From NCBI GenBank assembly GCA_964385695.1, contig CAYLQA010000017.1, positions 1 to 59,406 on the forward strand: a stretch of DNA of 59,406 nucleotides. Direction: 5' to 3'. Made by a program: the position numbers and the translations under genes. The notes under the pieces are model-generated. The model ran no database searches. It was given only the letters and a program-made list of their open reading frames with translations, and was not told the origin of the DNA. Positions 16,169-25,205 of this stretch are shown here, piece after piece. This stretch comes from CAYLQA01 sp964385695. GTDB lineage: Bacteria; Desulfobacterota; Desulfobulbia; Desulfobulbales; Desulfurivibrionaceae. The stretch's first letter is position 1. Every line of letters starts with the position of its first letter.

Positions 16169-17149
16169 ATGAAGGAGAATCGTCAACCAAAAAAAATATT
16201 GGATGAGGTGCGGGATGTTTTGCGGAGGAAGCATTATTCCTTACGTACTGAATCATCATATTGTAGTTGGATCAAGAGGTATATCTTTTTTCATAATATG
16301 CAGAGCCGTGAGGAGCTTAATGGTGGGCGGCAAAAGGTTGAGGATTTTTTGACTCATCTTGCTGTTGAGAAGAATGTTGCTGCGTCCACGCAGAATCAGG
16401 CCTTGAATGCTTTATTGTTTTTGTATCGACATGTTTTGCTGCAACCATTTGAGGATGGAGTGGATGCGATTCGGGCCAAACGGCCCAAGCGGTTGCCTGT
16501 GGTTTTGAGCGTTGATGAGGTGCGTCGAATACTTGCGGTGATGCGTAGTGTGACACAGCTCATGGCGAAATTAATGTATGGCAGTGGGTTGCGGTTGATG
16601 GAGTGTTTGCGTTTACGAGTGCATGACATTGATTTTGAGCTTGGTCAGATCACGGTGCGTAGTGGCAAAGGCAATAAGGATAGGTGGGTTCCGTTGCCGG
16701 AAGCCTTGGTCGGTGGATTGTCTGATCAGTTGGAGCGGGTCAAGATTTTGCATGAAAAGGACCTTGGCGAAGGGTATGGCTCTGTGTATCTGCCCGCGGC
16801 ATTGAGCAGGAAGTTTAAGAAGGCTGGTCGGCAACTTGAGTGGCAGTTTGTTTTTCCGGCCATGCGGGTGAGTAAGGATCCCCGTACCGGAACCGTGCAA
16901 CGGCATCATCTAGATTCTTCGACCTTGAACAAGGCATTGCGTAAGGCTGTGCAGGAGTCTAGTATTGGCAAGCAGGTCAGCGCCCATACCTTGCGGCATA
17001 GCTTTGCCACGCATCTGTTGGATGGGGGGAGTGATATCCGGACGGTGCAGGAGTTATTGGGGCATAAGGATGTGAGTACCACCATGATTTACACCCATGT
17101 CCTGAAGCGGGGAGGGCAAGGGGTGGTGAGTCCGTTGGACAGGATATAG
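16169..17149 (+). CDS. intI: Integron integrase (IntI-type tyrosine recombinase)
   Basis: The 326-residue protein aligns by eye along its length with IntI1. Shared segments include LHYSLRTE-like KHYSLRTESSY at the N terminus, RLPVVLSVDEVRRIL, the IntI-specific region with LPAALSRKFKKAG and WQFVFPA, then DPRTGTVQRHH, HTLRHSFATHLL and STTMIYTHVLKRGGQGVVSPLD. Catalytic residues are Arg142, His273, Arg276, His299 and Tyr308. The insertion around residues 200-248, absent from XerC/XerD, is the mark of integron integrases that bind folded single-stranded attC. No Shine-Dalgarno precedes the ATG, so expression may be low. It is divergent from the cassette array, the standard integron layout. Confidence 0.95.
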   Translation: MKENRQPKKILDEVRDVLRRKHYSLRTESSYCSWIKRYIFFHNMQSREELNGGRQKVEDFLTHLAVEKNVAASTQNQALNALLFLYRHVLLQPFEDGVDAIRAKRPKRLPVVLSVDEVRRILAVMRSVTQLMAKLMYGSGLRLMECLRLRVHDIDFELGQITVRSGKGNKDRWVPLPEALVGGLSDQLERVKILHEKDLGEGYGSVYLPAALSRKFKKAGRQLEWQFVFPAMRVSKDPRTGTVQRHHLDSSTLNKALRKAVQESSIGKQVSAHTLRHSFATHLLDGGSDIRTVQELLGHKDVSTTMIYTHVLKRGGQGVVSPLDRI

Positions 17150-17168
17150 TCAATCCCTGTCTCAATCT

Positions 17169-17236
17169 TGTGCATGCAGCGTTTACCCTTGCATGCACAT
17201 AAAAAAAACGGCTGCCCCTTATGGAGCGACCGTTTT
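17169..17236. terminator. Inverted repeats and likely bidirectional terminator between intI and valS
   Basis: A perfect 9-bp inverted repeat TGTGCATGC/GCATGCACA lies at 17169-17177 and 17191-17199. It is followed by A8-CGGCTGCCCC ... GGAGCGACCG-T5 (17201-17236), an imperfect stem with A and T runs on opposite sides that could stop transcription from both intI and the convergent valS gene. Confidence 0.6.
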
Positions 17237-17261
17237 TGTCTTTTGTTTCAGGGCTGGGGGA

Positions 17262-19928
17262 TCAGGCCAGCTCTTGCAACCTTTTCTTGTTTTCTTCGAT
17301 CTTTTCGAGCTTGGCCTCAAAGGTGGCGAGTTTTTCTTTTTCTTTGGCTACCACATCATCCGGGGCATTGTTGAGGAATTTTTCATTACTCAGCTTGCCT
17401 GAGGTACGTTTGAGCTCTTTTTCCAGTTTGTCTTTTTCTTTATCCAGCTTTGCCGTTTCTTTTTCCACATCCACCAAGCCGGCCATGGGCACGAAGATTT
17501 CGATATCGTTGTAGATGTAGGATGCTGCGCCTTTGGGGCGTTCTGGATGATCTATGACTTTGATTGCGGTTGCGCGGGTCAGGCCCTTGATGGAATCAAG
17601 CACCTTGGCAAGCTGGCTTGATTTTACCTGATCCTGGCAGATGATGATGGCCACGATCTCTGCCTTGGGGTGGACCATCATCTCGCTTCTGATGTTGCGG
17701 ATGCCGCCGACAATGCCCATGAAGAGTTCTGCGGATGAGACAGCCTCTTGGTTGTCCCATTCCGGTGTGCTCGTTGGGAAGGGTTCAAGCATGATGGAGT
17801 TGCGCTCACCTGGCAGAACATGCCAGATCTCTTCTGAGACAAAGGGGCAGAGCGGGTGCAGCATTTTGAGCACTGACTCGAGCACGGTCAGGAGTACTGC
17901 CTGGCCAGCCTGTTTTTTTGTTTCATCATCGCCGTATAGATCCGGTTTGATCCATTCCAGGTACCAGTCGCAGAACTCATGCCAGACAAATTGATAGATG
18001 GCTGAGGCAACATCGTTGAAGCGGTATTCTTCCAGAGCTTCACGCACAGCTATTATGGTTTGGTTTGTGCGGGCCAGGATCCACTTATGGGCCAAGCTCA
18101 GCTCGTCTGGGTTGATGGAGATTGTTTTGGGATCGCAATCCTTGATATGCATCATGGCAAAGCGGGCTGCGTTCCAGATCTTGTTGATGAAGTGGCGGTA
18201 GCCCTCAATGCGCTCTTCGCTCAGCTTGATGTCGCGGCCCTGGGCGGCAAAGGCGGTCATGGTGAAGCGCAGGGCATCGGTGCCGTATTGGTCGATCAGG
18301 ACCAGGGGGTCGAGCACATTGCCGGTAGACTTGCTCATCTTTTTGCCGTGTTTGTCGCGGACCAGGGCGTGGAGATACACGTCTTTAAAGGGCACCTCGT
18401 CCATAAAATGGAGGCCCATCATCATCATGCGCGCCACCCAGAAAAAGAGGATGTCAAAGCTGGTGATGAGCACTGAGGTGGGGTAGAAGAATTTCAGCTC
18501 CTCGGTCTTGTCGGGCCAGCCCAGGGTGGAGAAGGGCCACAGGGCAGAGGAAAACCAGGTGTCCAGCACATCGCTTTCCTGGGTGAGGGAGCTCGCGCCG
18601 CATTTGTCGCAGGATGTGGGTGCCTCTTCTTCGACCATGAGCTGGCCGCAATCATCGCAGGTCCAGGCCGGGATCTGGTGGCCCCACCATATCTGGCGGG
18701 AGATGCACCAGTCGCGGATATTGTCCATCCAGGAGTAAAAGGTGTTGTTCCAGGTCTTGGGATGGATATTCATCCTGCCATCGCGCACGGCTGCCACGGC
18801 CTTGTCTGCAAGCGGTTTGACCGAGACAAACCATTGCAAGGAGGTGGTAGGCTCGACCACGGTTTTGCAGCGGTAGCAATGGCCCACAGCATGGTCATAG
18901 TCTTCGATCTTGTCGAGAAAGCCTTGCTCCTCAAGATCGGCCACTATTTTCTTGCGGCAGGCAAAGCGGTCCAGTCCTGCGTAGTTTCCGGCCGCATCGT
19001 TCATGATGCCGGAATCATCCATGACCTTCATGATCTCAAGGCTGTGGCGGATGCCGATCTCGTAATCGTCGCGGTCGTGGGCCGGGGTGACCTTGAGCGC
19101 GCCGGTTCCGAGCTCGCGCTGTACATGGTGGTCAAAGACCACCGGAATGGTGCGGTCGGTCAAGGGCAGCTGAATGCCGATTTCCTTGAGGTGGTTGTAG
19201 CGTTCGTCATCCGGGTGTACGGCAACGGCTGTGTCGCCGAGCATGGTTTCGGGCCGGGTGGTGGCAACAACCACATGGCCGGAGCCGTCGGCAAAGGGGT
19301 AACGGATGTGGTAGAGTTTGCCGAGCTTATCCTCGTGCTCCACCTCGTCGTCAGCCAGGGCCGTGTGGCAGCGGGGGCACCAGTTGACAATGTAGTCGCC
19401 CTTGTAGATCAGCCCTTCTTTAAAGAGGCGGACAAACACGGTGCGCACGGCGCGGGAAAGCCCCTCGTCCATGGTAAAGCGTTCGCGCTCCCAATCACAG
19501 GAAGAGCCCAAGTGTTTGAGCTGGTTGATGATGGTGCCGCCTTTTTCTTCTCGCCATTGCCAGACGCGCTCAATGAATTTATCGCGGCCCAGGTCGTGGC
19601 GGCTTTTTTCTTCGCTGGCGAGCTGGCGTTCCACCACGTTTTGCGTGGCAATACCGGCGTGATCGGTGCCAGGCACCCAAAGGGTGTTTGCGCCATCCAT
19701 TCTTTTGTAGCGGACAAGGACATCCTGCAAGGTGTTATTCAGGGCATGGCCCACATGGAGGACACCGGTGACGTTGGGGGGCGGGATCACGATGGAGAAT
19801 GAGGGTTTGCCCTCATCCATGGTGGCCTGAAAGTTCTTCTGCTCAAGCCAGCTTTGGTACCATTTGGCCTCAACCTCTTTAAACTCATAGGCCTTGGCCA
19901 TCTCCTGGCCGCCGGATTGTTCTGTCAT
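17262..19928 (-). CDS. valS: Valine--tRNA ligase
   Basis: ValS attaches valine to tRNA-Val. The 888-residue length fits. Motifs: PPPNVTGVLHVGHALNN (HIGH-type signature near residue 50), the editing-domain segment ATTRPETMLGDTAVAVHP, GHQIPAW, and GKKMSKSTGNVLDP (KMSKS loop). The C-terminal 70 residues form the coiled coil that contacts tRNA (EKEKLATFEAKLEKIEENKK). The start at 19928 lies 4 bases after the dgt stop; an alternative Met ten codons later (MAKAYEFKEVEAKW) immediately follows GGAG, too close to be ideal. Confidence 0.97.
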   Translation of the reverse strand: MTEQSGGQEMAKAYEFKEVEAKWYQSWLEQKNFQATMDEGKPSFSIVIPPPNVTGVLHVGHALNNTLQDVLVRYKRMDGANTLWVPGTDHAGIATQNVVERQLASEEKSRHDLGRDKFIERVWQWREEKGGTIINQLKHLGSSCDWERERFTMDEGLSRAVRTVFVRLFKEGLIYKGDYIVNWCPRCHTALADDEVEHEDKLGKLYHIRYPFADGSGHVVVATTRPETMLGDTAVAVHPDDERYNHLKEIGIQLPLTDRTIPVVFDHHVQRELGTGALKVTPAHDRDDYEIGIRHSLEIMKVMDDSGIMNDAAGNYAGLDRFACRKKIVADLEEQGFLDKIEDYDHAVGHCYRCKTVVEPTTSLQWFVSVKPLADKAVAAVRDGRMNIHPKTWNNTFYSWMDNIRDWCISRQIWWGHQIPAWTCDDCGQLMVEEEAPTSCDKCGASSLTQESDVLDTWFSSALWPFSTLGWPDKTEELKFFYPTSVLITSFDILFFWVARMMMMGLHFMDEVPFKDVYLHALVRDKHGKKMSKSTGNVLDPLVLIDQYGTDALRFTMTAFAAQGRDIKLSEERIEGYRHFINKIWNAARFAMMHIKDCDPKTISINPDELSLAHKWILARTNQTIIAVREALEEYRFNDVASAIYQFVWHEFCDWYLEWIKPDLYGDDETKKQAGQAVLLTVLESVLKMLHPLCPFVSEEIWHVLPGERNSIMLEPFPTSTPEWDNQEAVSSAELFMGIVGGIRNIRSEMMVHPKAEIVAIIICQDQVKSSQLAKVLDSIKGLTRATAIKVIDHPERPKGAASYIYNDIEIFVPMAGLVDVEKETAKLDKEKDKLEKELKRTSGKLSNEKFLNNAPDDVVAKEKEKLATFEAKLEKIEENKKRLQELA

Positions 19929-19932
19929 CGCT

Positions 19933-20985
19933 TTAAATCACACTCCATGGTTTAGGAAGAAAAATCTGGGTATAAAGATCCAGGGCGTAGCGGTCGGTCA
20001 TACCGGCAATATAGTCGATAACCATTTGCTCCCTGGGGGTATCGTCGTCATAGTCAATGAGTTGTTCCCAACTCTCGTCATGGGCCAGAAAGTAATCGTA
20101 CAATTCGCGCATCACCTTCATGGCCTTGACAAAATCGTTGTGCACTTTACTGGTTTCGTAGACATTTTCATAGAGAAAGGTGCGCAGTTCTGTGATTCCC
20201 TCAAGAATTTCCGGGCTCATGGTCAGGCGGGTGCCGCCGTTGTTCAGGGTTTCTACGACCAGATCGTTGACCATGGTGCAGATGCGCTTTGCATGTGTTT
20301 CGCCAAAGAGCTTGGCAAGATGCGTGGGGATTTGGTTTTCTTTGATGACCCCGGCCCTGATGGCATCGTCCAGATCATGGTTCACATAGGCGATGATGTC
20401 TGCCACCCGGACAACGCGGCCTTCCATGGTGATCGGCAGGGCAGAGATGTCTTGGGGCAGGATGTCGCGCCGGCCCTTGGAGTGTTTGGCAATGCCGTCG
20501 CGCACCTCAAAGGTAAGGTTGAGGCCCTTGCCTTTTTTTTCTAGAAGATCAACAACCCGCAGGCTTTGATCGTAATGGCGAAAGCCCTTTTCACAGATCT
20601 TGTTGAGCACGGACTCGCCTGCATGGCCGAACGGGGTGTGGCCCAGGTCGTGCCCCAAGGCAATGGCCTCGGTAAGATGGCCGTTCAGGCGCAGGGCAAC
20701 GGAGATGGTCCGGGCTATCTGCGAGACCTCAAGCACATGGGTGAGCCGGGTGCGGTAGTGATCGCCGGTGGGCGAGAGAAAGACCTGGGTCTTGTGTTTG
20801 AGGCGCCTAAATGATTTGGAGTGGATGATGCGGTCACGGTCTTGCTGATAGGCAACGCGGATAGGGCATTCCTCATCCGGGTGTTCACGGCCCTTGCTTT
20901 GTTTGCTGAGGGCGGCATAGGGCGCGAGGCTTTGGGCCTCGCGCTCCTCAATCTGTTCGCGAATTGAAAGTTCCATAACTTGCAA
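19933..20985 (-). CDS. dGTPase-like deoxyguanosinetriphosphate triphosphohydrolase
   Basis: The 350-residue HD-domain protein shows RDRIIHSKSFRRLKHKTQVF, then HYRTRLTHVLEVSQIART and GHDLGHTPFGHAGE, the metal-binding H...HD...D pattern of the dGTPase type 2 subfamily. It hydrolyses dNTPs to deoxynucleosides and triphosphate, affecting dNTP pools. It lies 4 bases upstream of valS and is probably cotranscribed. The start could also be the Met three codons downstream (MELSIREQIEERE). Confidence 0.92.
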   Translation of the reverse strand: MQVMELSIREQIEEREAQSLAPYAALSKQSKGREHPDEECPIRVAYQQDRDRIIHSKSFRRLKHKTQVFLSPTGDHYRTRLTHVLEVSQIARTISVALRLNGHLTEAIALGHDLGHTPFGHAGESVLNKICEKGFRHYDQSLRVVDLLEKKGKGLNLTFEVRDGIAKHSKGRRDILPQDISALPITMEGRVVRVADIIAYVNHDLDDAIRAGVIKENQIPTHLAKLFGETHAKRICTMVNDLVVETLNNGGTRLTMSPEILEGITELRTFLYENVYETSKVHNDFVKAMKVMRELYDYFLAHDESWEQLIDYDDDTPREQMVIDYIAGMTDRYALDLYTQIFLPKPWSVI

Positions 20986-20988
20986 TTA

Positions 20989-21027
20989 TGCTGCTGAAAA
21001 GGCCTGGGCAGCAATACTTCAGCAGCA
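20989..21027. repeat. 10-bp perfect inverted repeat
   Basis: TGCTGCTGAA (20989-20998) and TTCAGCAGCA (21018-21027) are perfect reverse complements with a 19-base spacer. They lie between the dgt start and the end of the carbonic anhydrase remnant. There is no T run, so this may be a weak terminator or an RNA hairpin in the leader of dgt. Confidence 0.6.
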
Positions 21028-21034
21028 CAGGAAC

Positions 21035-21826
21035 TTACAGCGCCGGGGCAATACTCCCGACATGGTTTACAATCTCGCTCTTGCTCAGTTCACTGAGCAC
21101 AGCGTGGTTCATAATTTTTGCAGGGCTGGTTTCGCCGTTGATATTGGTGATAACCAGGGTTCCCTTGCCCTTGCAGTACAGGTCGTTGAAGTCGTAGACA
21201 GCACCGACCACGGCCAATTCATGGGCATCGATCTTATCATTATATAAGTCCAAAGCATATTTAACTTGGTAATCCACATTGCGCTCTACATTTTTGCCCC
21301 AGCGGGTGGTAAAAGCACCTTTTTGATCATCTGCATCAATGACCGGCTTGAGTGGATCAAGTTCTGCCTTAATGCCCTTGCTCTCGCCTGAGTAGTCGCC
21401 CATTGCAGCCTTGACTGCGCCGCAGCTGGAGTCCCCATGACAAAGAGAATCTTGGTGGGCAGGTGATGCACACCGTAATCAACAGAGCCTTCTGAGTTAG
21501 CAAATCTGGTTGCCCACGTTGCGGATGGCAAAGATATTGTTATCCGGCTGGATGCCGAAGAGTTGGGTGTGTACCCTGGAGTCGGCGCAGGTGATGATGG
21601 TCAGATTGGGTACCTGGCCGGTCTGAAAGGGGTCGAAATGCTTTTCATCGTGCTGCGACTTAAAGTCGGTGTTGCCCTCGATTGCGGCCGTGATGGTCTC
21701 TTCTGCGGATTTTTGCTTGCCTGCATCTGCTGCATGCCCACCGCCGCCTACTGCCGGAACAGCCGGTGCAAAGGCAAGGCTTGCTGCCAAGCCAAGACCT
21801 GCGAGTAATGATTTTGTCTGTTTCAT
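21035..21826 (-). pseudogene. Secreted beta-carbonic anhydrase with two compensating frameshifts
   Basis: The reading frame starts at 21826 with a Sec signal peptide (SLLAGLGLAASLAFAP...) and runs to ITCADSRV and FAIRNVGNQI. There the frame breaks: an extra base near 21499 gives a TAA stop, and NSEGSVDYGVHHL continues in another frame. At 21432-21433 one base is missing after GGG, and the frame returns to the first one as SSCGAVKAAMGDYSGESKGI to the stop at 21035. The missing base destroys the codon for the zinc-ligand His of GHSSCG. Without repair the product would be about 109 residues with only the first Cys/Asp ligand pair. The intact enzyme would have been a periplasmic CO2 hydratase of about 264 residues. 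Sequencing error is a real alternative. Confidence 0.8.
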
Positions 21827-21964
21827 AATAGGCCCCCCTTAAATAACTTTGAATGGTAAGTAGTGGTAACTATCTAAAAATGTACAGTTTTCTAATCAAA
21901 CTGACGCTGAACATACTGATAAACAGAGGGGGCAAGGGGGATACAATTTTTCCAGGTGTGACAA

Positions 21965-23956
21965 TCAGTCAGGAATTTTTTGGGCGAATTCTGCTTCGAT
22001 TTGCTCGATTTTGGCCTGATTTTCTTCCCATTGGGTATAGATTCTTTCCAATTTTCTTTCCAGGGTGGTGTACTCGCTGCTCAATTCGGCAAAGGCCTGC
22101 TGATCTTGATAGAGTTCCGGGTCGGCCAATGATTGTTCGAGTTCCCCCTTTCTCAGCTCAAGGGTTTCAATCTCCTTTTCAAATTGCTCCACCTTTTTTT
22201 TGAGCGGGCCCATGGTGCGGCTTTTTTCCTGCCTGAGCTGGGCCTGAATACGGCGGGCATCCTTGCCCTTTCTGGCCTGGGAATCGCTGGCCGGCTTGGT
22301 CGAAGGCTTATCAACAGATGTTTGCTGCTTATTCCCCTGTTCCTGCTCCTCTTGATGAATCTTGCGTAGGTAATAATCAATGTTGCCGTCAAAAAGAGAG
22401 GCCTTGTGGTTTTTGATCTCAAGAACCTTGTCGACAAAGGAGTTGGCAAAATATCGGTTATGGGAGACCAGGATGATGGCACCGTCATACTGGCGCATGG
22501 CTTCTTGCAGGATCTCCTGGGAGATGATGTCCAGATGATTGGTGGGCTCATCCATGATCAGGAGATTGGCTGGAGAGGCAATCATCTTTGCCAGGGCAAC
22601 CCTTGATTTTTCGCCGCCTGAAAGGACACCGACCTTTTTGTCTACGTCATCGCCCTGGAAGAGAAAGGTGCCGAGCAGTGAACGGGTCTGGGTCATGGTC
22701 AGGTCATTTTCCACCTGGCTGACCGTGTCCAGGATAGTCAAGTCTGGGTGCAATTCCTGGGCCTGGTGCTGGCCAAAATAGGATGGTTTGATGTTGTGTC
22801 CGAATTTGATGGTCCCGGAGTCTGCTTGGTGCAGCCCTGCCAGGAGTTTGACCAGAGTGGACTTGCCGGCACCGTTGACACCGACAATGGCAAGTTTTTC
22901 TCCCCGGTGCAGCATAAAGGAAAGATCGTCAAAGACCTGTTTACCGGAGAATTGTTTACTGAGTCCGCTGACCTCAACGGCCAGGCGGCCGCTGGCCGGG
23001 GCAGGAGGAAAGCGAAAGGAGACCTTTTGCTCGCTTTCGTCCAGTTCAATCAGTTCCATTTTATCCAACTGCTTGAGCTTGCTCTGCACCTGGCTGGCCT
23101 TGGTGGACTTGGCGCGAAAGCGATCAACAAAGCGCATGGTCTGCTGGATCTTGGCCTGCTGGTTTTCATAGGCTGCCCGCTTAATGGCCATGCGCTCTTC
23201 TTTTTCGATCAGGTATTTTGAGTAGTTGCCCTTATAAACCGTGAGCTCGCCAAGGGAGAGCTCCCAGGTCGTGGTGGAAAGATTATCCAAAAAGGCGCGG
23301 TCATGGGAGATGAGGACAAAGGCGCCATGGTAGCCTTTGAGAAAATCCTCAAGCCAGGTCAGGGACTCGATATCCAGATGGTTGGTGGGTTCGTCAAGCA
23401 GGAGTAACCTTGGTTTTTGTAAAAGCAGTTTTGCCAGCATCAAGCGCATGAGCCAGCCACCGGAAAAGGAGTGGCAATCCTTGGTAAAGTCATCCTGTTT
23501 AAAACCAAGACCGAGAAGGACCTTTTCTATCTGGGAGCGCATGCGGAAGATATCGCTTTGGTCCAAGGCATGCTGGAGTTCACCCTGGCTCGTGAGCAGG
23601 GCCTGAAATTCCTCGCTTTGGGGATCAATCTGAGAGAGTTTTTCGTTTACCCGGTCCAGTTTTGCCTGGATGGTCAGGGCCTCGGCAAAGGCGGTTTCCG
23701 CCTCCTGGTAAAGGCTGCGGCCCGGCTCAAAGCTGGTGATCTCCTGGGGCAGGTAGCCCACTGTGGCATGCTTGCCTTTTTGTAAAACGCCGTCATCCAC
23801 CTGCTGGATGCCTGCCATAATCTTGAGCAGGGTGGATTTACCAGCCCCGTTAACCCCGGCAAGGCCAATACGATCCGTGCCATGGAGGCGTACGGACACG
23901 TCTTTGAAGAGATGTTTGGGGCCGTATTGTATGGAAAGGTTTTGTATGGCGAGCAT
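21965..23956 (-). CDS. ABC-F family ATPase
   Basis: The 663-residue protein has two ABC ATPase domains in one chain and no membrane segments. Domain 1 has Walker A GVNGAGKSTL, signature FSGGWLMRL and DEPTNHLD; domain 2 has GVNGAGKSTL, LSGGEKSR and DEPTNHLD. The linker between them is the charged ABC-F interdomain helix (KRAAYENQQAKIQQTMRFV), and the C terminus is a long coiled coil (about 555-655). Members act on ribosomes (translation factors of the Uup/YheS/EttA type). The exact subfamily cannot be fixed by eye; the C-terminal coil favours YheS- or Uup-like. Confidence 0.93.
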   Translation of the reverse strand: MLAIQNLSIQYGPKHLFKDVSVRLHGTDRIGLAGVNGAGKSTLLKIMAGIQQVDDGVLQKGKHATVGYLPQEITSFEPGRSLYQEAETAFAEALTIQAKLDRVNEKLSQIDPQSEEFQALLTSQGELQHALDQSDIFRMRSQIEKVLLGLGFKQDDFTKDCHSFSGGWLMRLMLAKLLLQKPRLLLLDEPTNHLDIESLTWLEDFLKGYHGAFVLISHDRAFLDNLSTTTWELSLGELTVYKGNYSKYLIEKEERMAIKRAAYENQQAKIQQTMRFVDRFRAKSTKASQVQSKLKQLDKMELIELDESEQKVSFRFPPAPASGRLAVEVSGLSKQFSGKQVFDDLSFMLHRGEKLAIVGVNGAGKSTLVKLLAGLHQADSGTIKFGHNIKPSYFGQHQAQELHPDLTILDTVSQVENDLTMTQTRSLLGTFLFQGDDVDKKVGVLSGGEKSRVALAKMIASPANLLIMDEPTNHLDIISQEILQEAMRQYDGAIILVSHNRYFANSFVDKVLEIKNHKASLFDGNIDYYLRKIHQEEQEQGNKQQTSVDKPSTKPASDSQARKGKDARRIQAQLRQEKSRTMGPLKKKVEQFEKEIETLELRKGELEQSLADPELYQDQQAFAELSSEYTTLERKLERIYTQWEENQAKIEQIEAEFAQKIPD

Positions 23957-24083
23957 TGTTTTAAGTCAATCCGGGCGACAGATTTTTAGGGTTGTCCTGT
24001 GCTGGCAGCTCAGCGCTGAAAGCTATGCTTTATAGCATATTTGCCTGCGTCTGACGAATTTTGCGTGATGAGAAAAGGAATAA

Positions 24084-25202
24084 TCAGATTTGGAAGTCAC
24101 CAGCGCTTATCGGTTTGTGCAACTCGCCAAGATGGGTCGGCAGAACAATATCCACCGTGGTGCCTTTACCCATTTTGCTTTTGATGGTGATGGTTCCCAT
24201 ATGCTCATTGATGATCTGTTTGACATACGGGATACCCAGGCCTGTTGTCTGGCCCCTGATGCGGAAGGTGGGCTCATACACCTGATCAAGCACGTCTTCG
24301 GGTATTCCTGGCCCATTGTCTTGAATCTGAACAAATACGCCATGGGGGCCGACATCGGTCATGATATGGATCATATCGCCTTTGCGACAGGCCTCAATGC
24401 CGTTACGCAGGATATGGATAACCGCCATTTTGATCAGTGAGCTGTTGCCGTGAAAAAAAAGTGATCCTTGGCTGCGATCGAGCAGAAGCATGACCTCTTT
24501 TGCATCAGCTTCGGTTTGTACGGTTTCAGTAGCCTCTTCAACCATGGGGTTCAGGTCAATGGGGGAAAATATTTTTTTCGATTCGGGCCGTACTGATTGA
24601 AAGCGGTTGACCAGGTCTTCGAGTTTGCGGGTTTGGTCAAGGATATGCTTGAGTTTGCGTATCTCGGCTGACTCTGCGGCTGAGCCGCCGATGAGTCGCC
24701 GGACCATCCCACCGATAATTGCCACCGGGTTTCTGACCTCATGGGCAATGCGTAGGGCGATCTCCGCCCGGGTGCGCTCGGCAATGACCGCCCCTATGTC
24801 TTTATTCAGACGCATGAGATCATTGCTATTTTTTGCAATGGTGTCGCGGTCTCGACTCATGCGCTCCATGATGGTCTGGATGCGATGAAAAAACAGGGTG
24901 ACTGAAGAGATCACGATGAAGGTTACCGTATTGACCGTGCCGGAGTATGGACTGATGTGCTGCCAGAGTTCGCTTCTGCCGCAAAAAAACAGGAGGTGTT
25001 TCACGATATGGCCCATGGAACGTGAAAGAGATAGGGCAAAGATTGCGCCGACAAACCAGAGAAGAAAGCTCGCCAAAGGATCGTCCGGCTCCTTTGTTGA
25101 AATTTTATAGGCACAGGTCAAGCAAAGTCCTGAGATGATGATCATTGCTGCGGAGCCGCAAAAATCTATAAGCCATATGGGAAAGACGCTGACTGTGGTC
25201 AT
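24084..25202 (-). CDS. Membrane sensor histidine kinase
   Basis: The 372-residue kinase has about three N-terminal transmembrane segments (near 12-32, 45-70 and 90-106), no obvious PAS or HAMP domain, a short coiled coil, HisKA with His154 in RIAHEVRNPV, and a HATPase domain (IQDNGPGIPE, TTGLGIPYVKQII). It begins 4 bases downstream of the stop of the preceding membrane protein gene, so the two form an operon and probably one sensory unit. There is no adjacent response regulator. The ligand is unknown. Confidence 0.9.
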   Translation of the reverse strand: MTTVSVFPIWLIDFCGSAAMIIISGLCLTCAYKISTKEPDDPLASFLLWFVGAIFALSLSRSMGHIVKHLLFFCGRSELWQHISPYSGTVNTVTFIVISSVTLFFHRIQTIMERMSRDRDTIAKNSNDLMRLNKDIGAVIAERTRAEIALRIAHEVRNPVAIIGGMVRRLIGGSAAESAEIRKLKHILDQTRKLEDLVNRFQSVRPESKKIFSPIDLNPMVEEATETVQTEADAKEVMLLLDRSQGSLFFHGNSSLIKMAVIHILRNGIEACRKGDMIHIMTDVGPHGVFVQIQDNGPGIPEDVLDQVYEPTFRIRGQTTGLGIPYVKQIINEHMGTITIKSKMGKGTTVDIVLPTHLGELHKPISAGDFQI

Positions 25203-25205
25203 CTC

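Noticed and set aside
16169..17149. Phage-type or XerC-type recombinase in place of an integron integrase
   Set aside because: The insertion with DPRTGTVQRHH, the C-terminal match to IntI1 and two matching attC sites favour IntI.
18678..19802. A 374-residue plus-strand open frame opposite valS
   Set aside because: It is an antisense shadow of a strongly conserved tRNA synthetase gene; its low-complexity Gly/Ala/Val sequence has no domain pattern.
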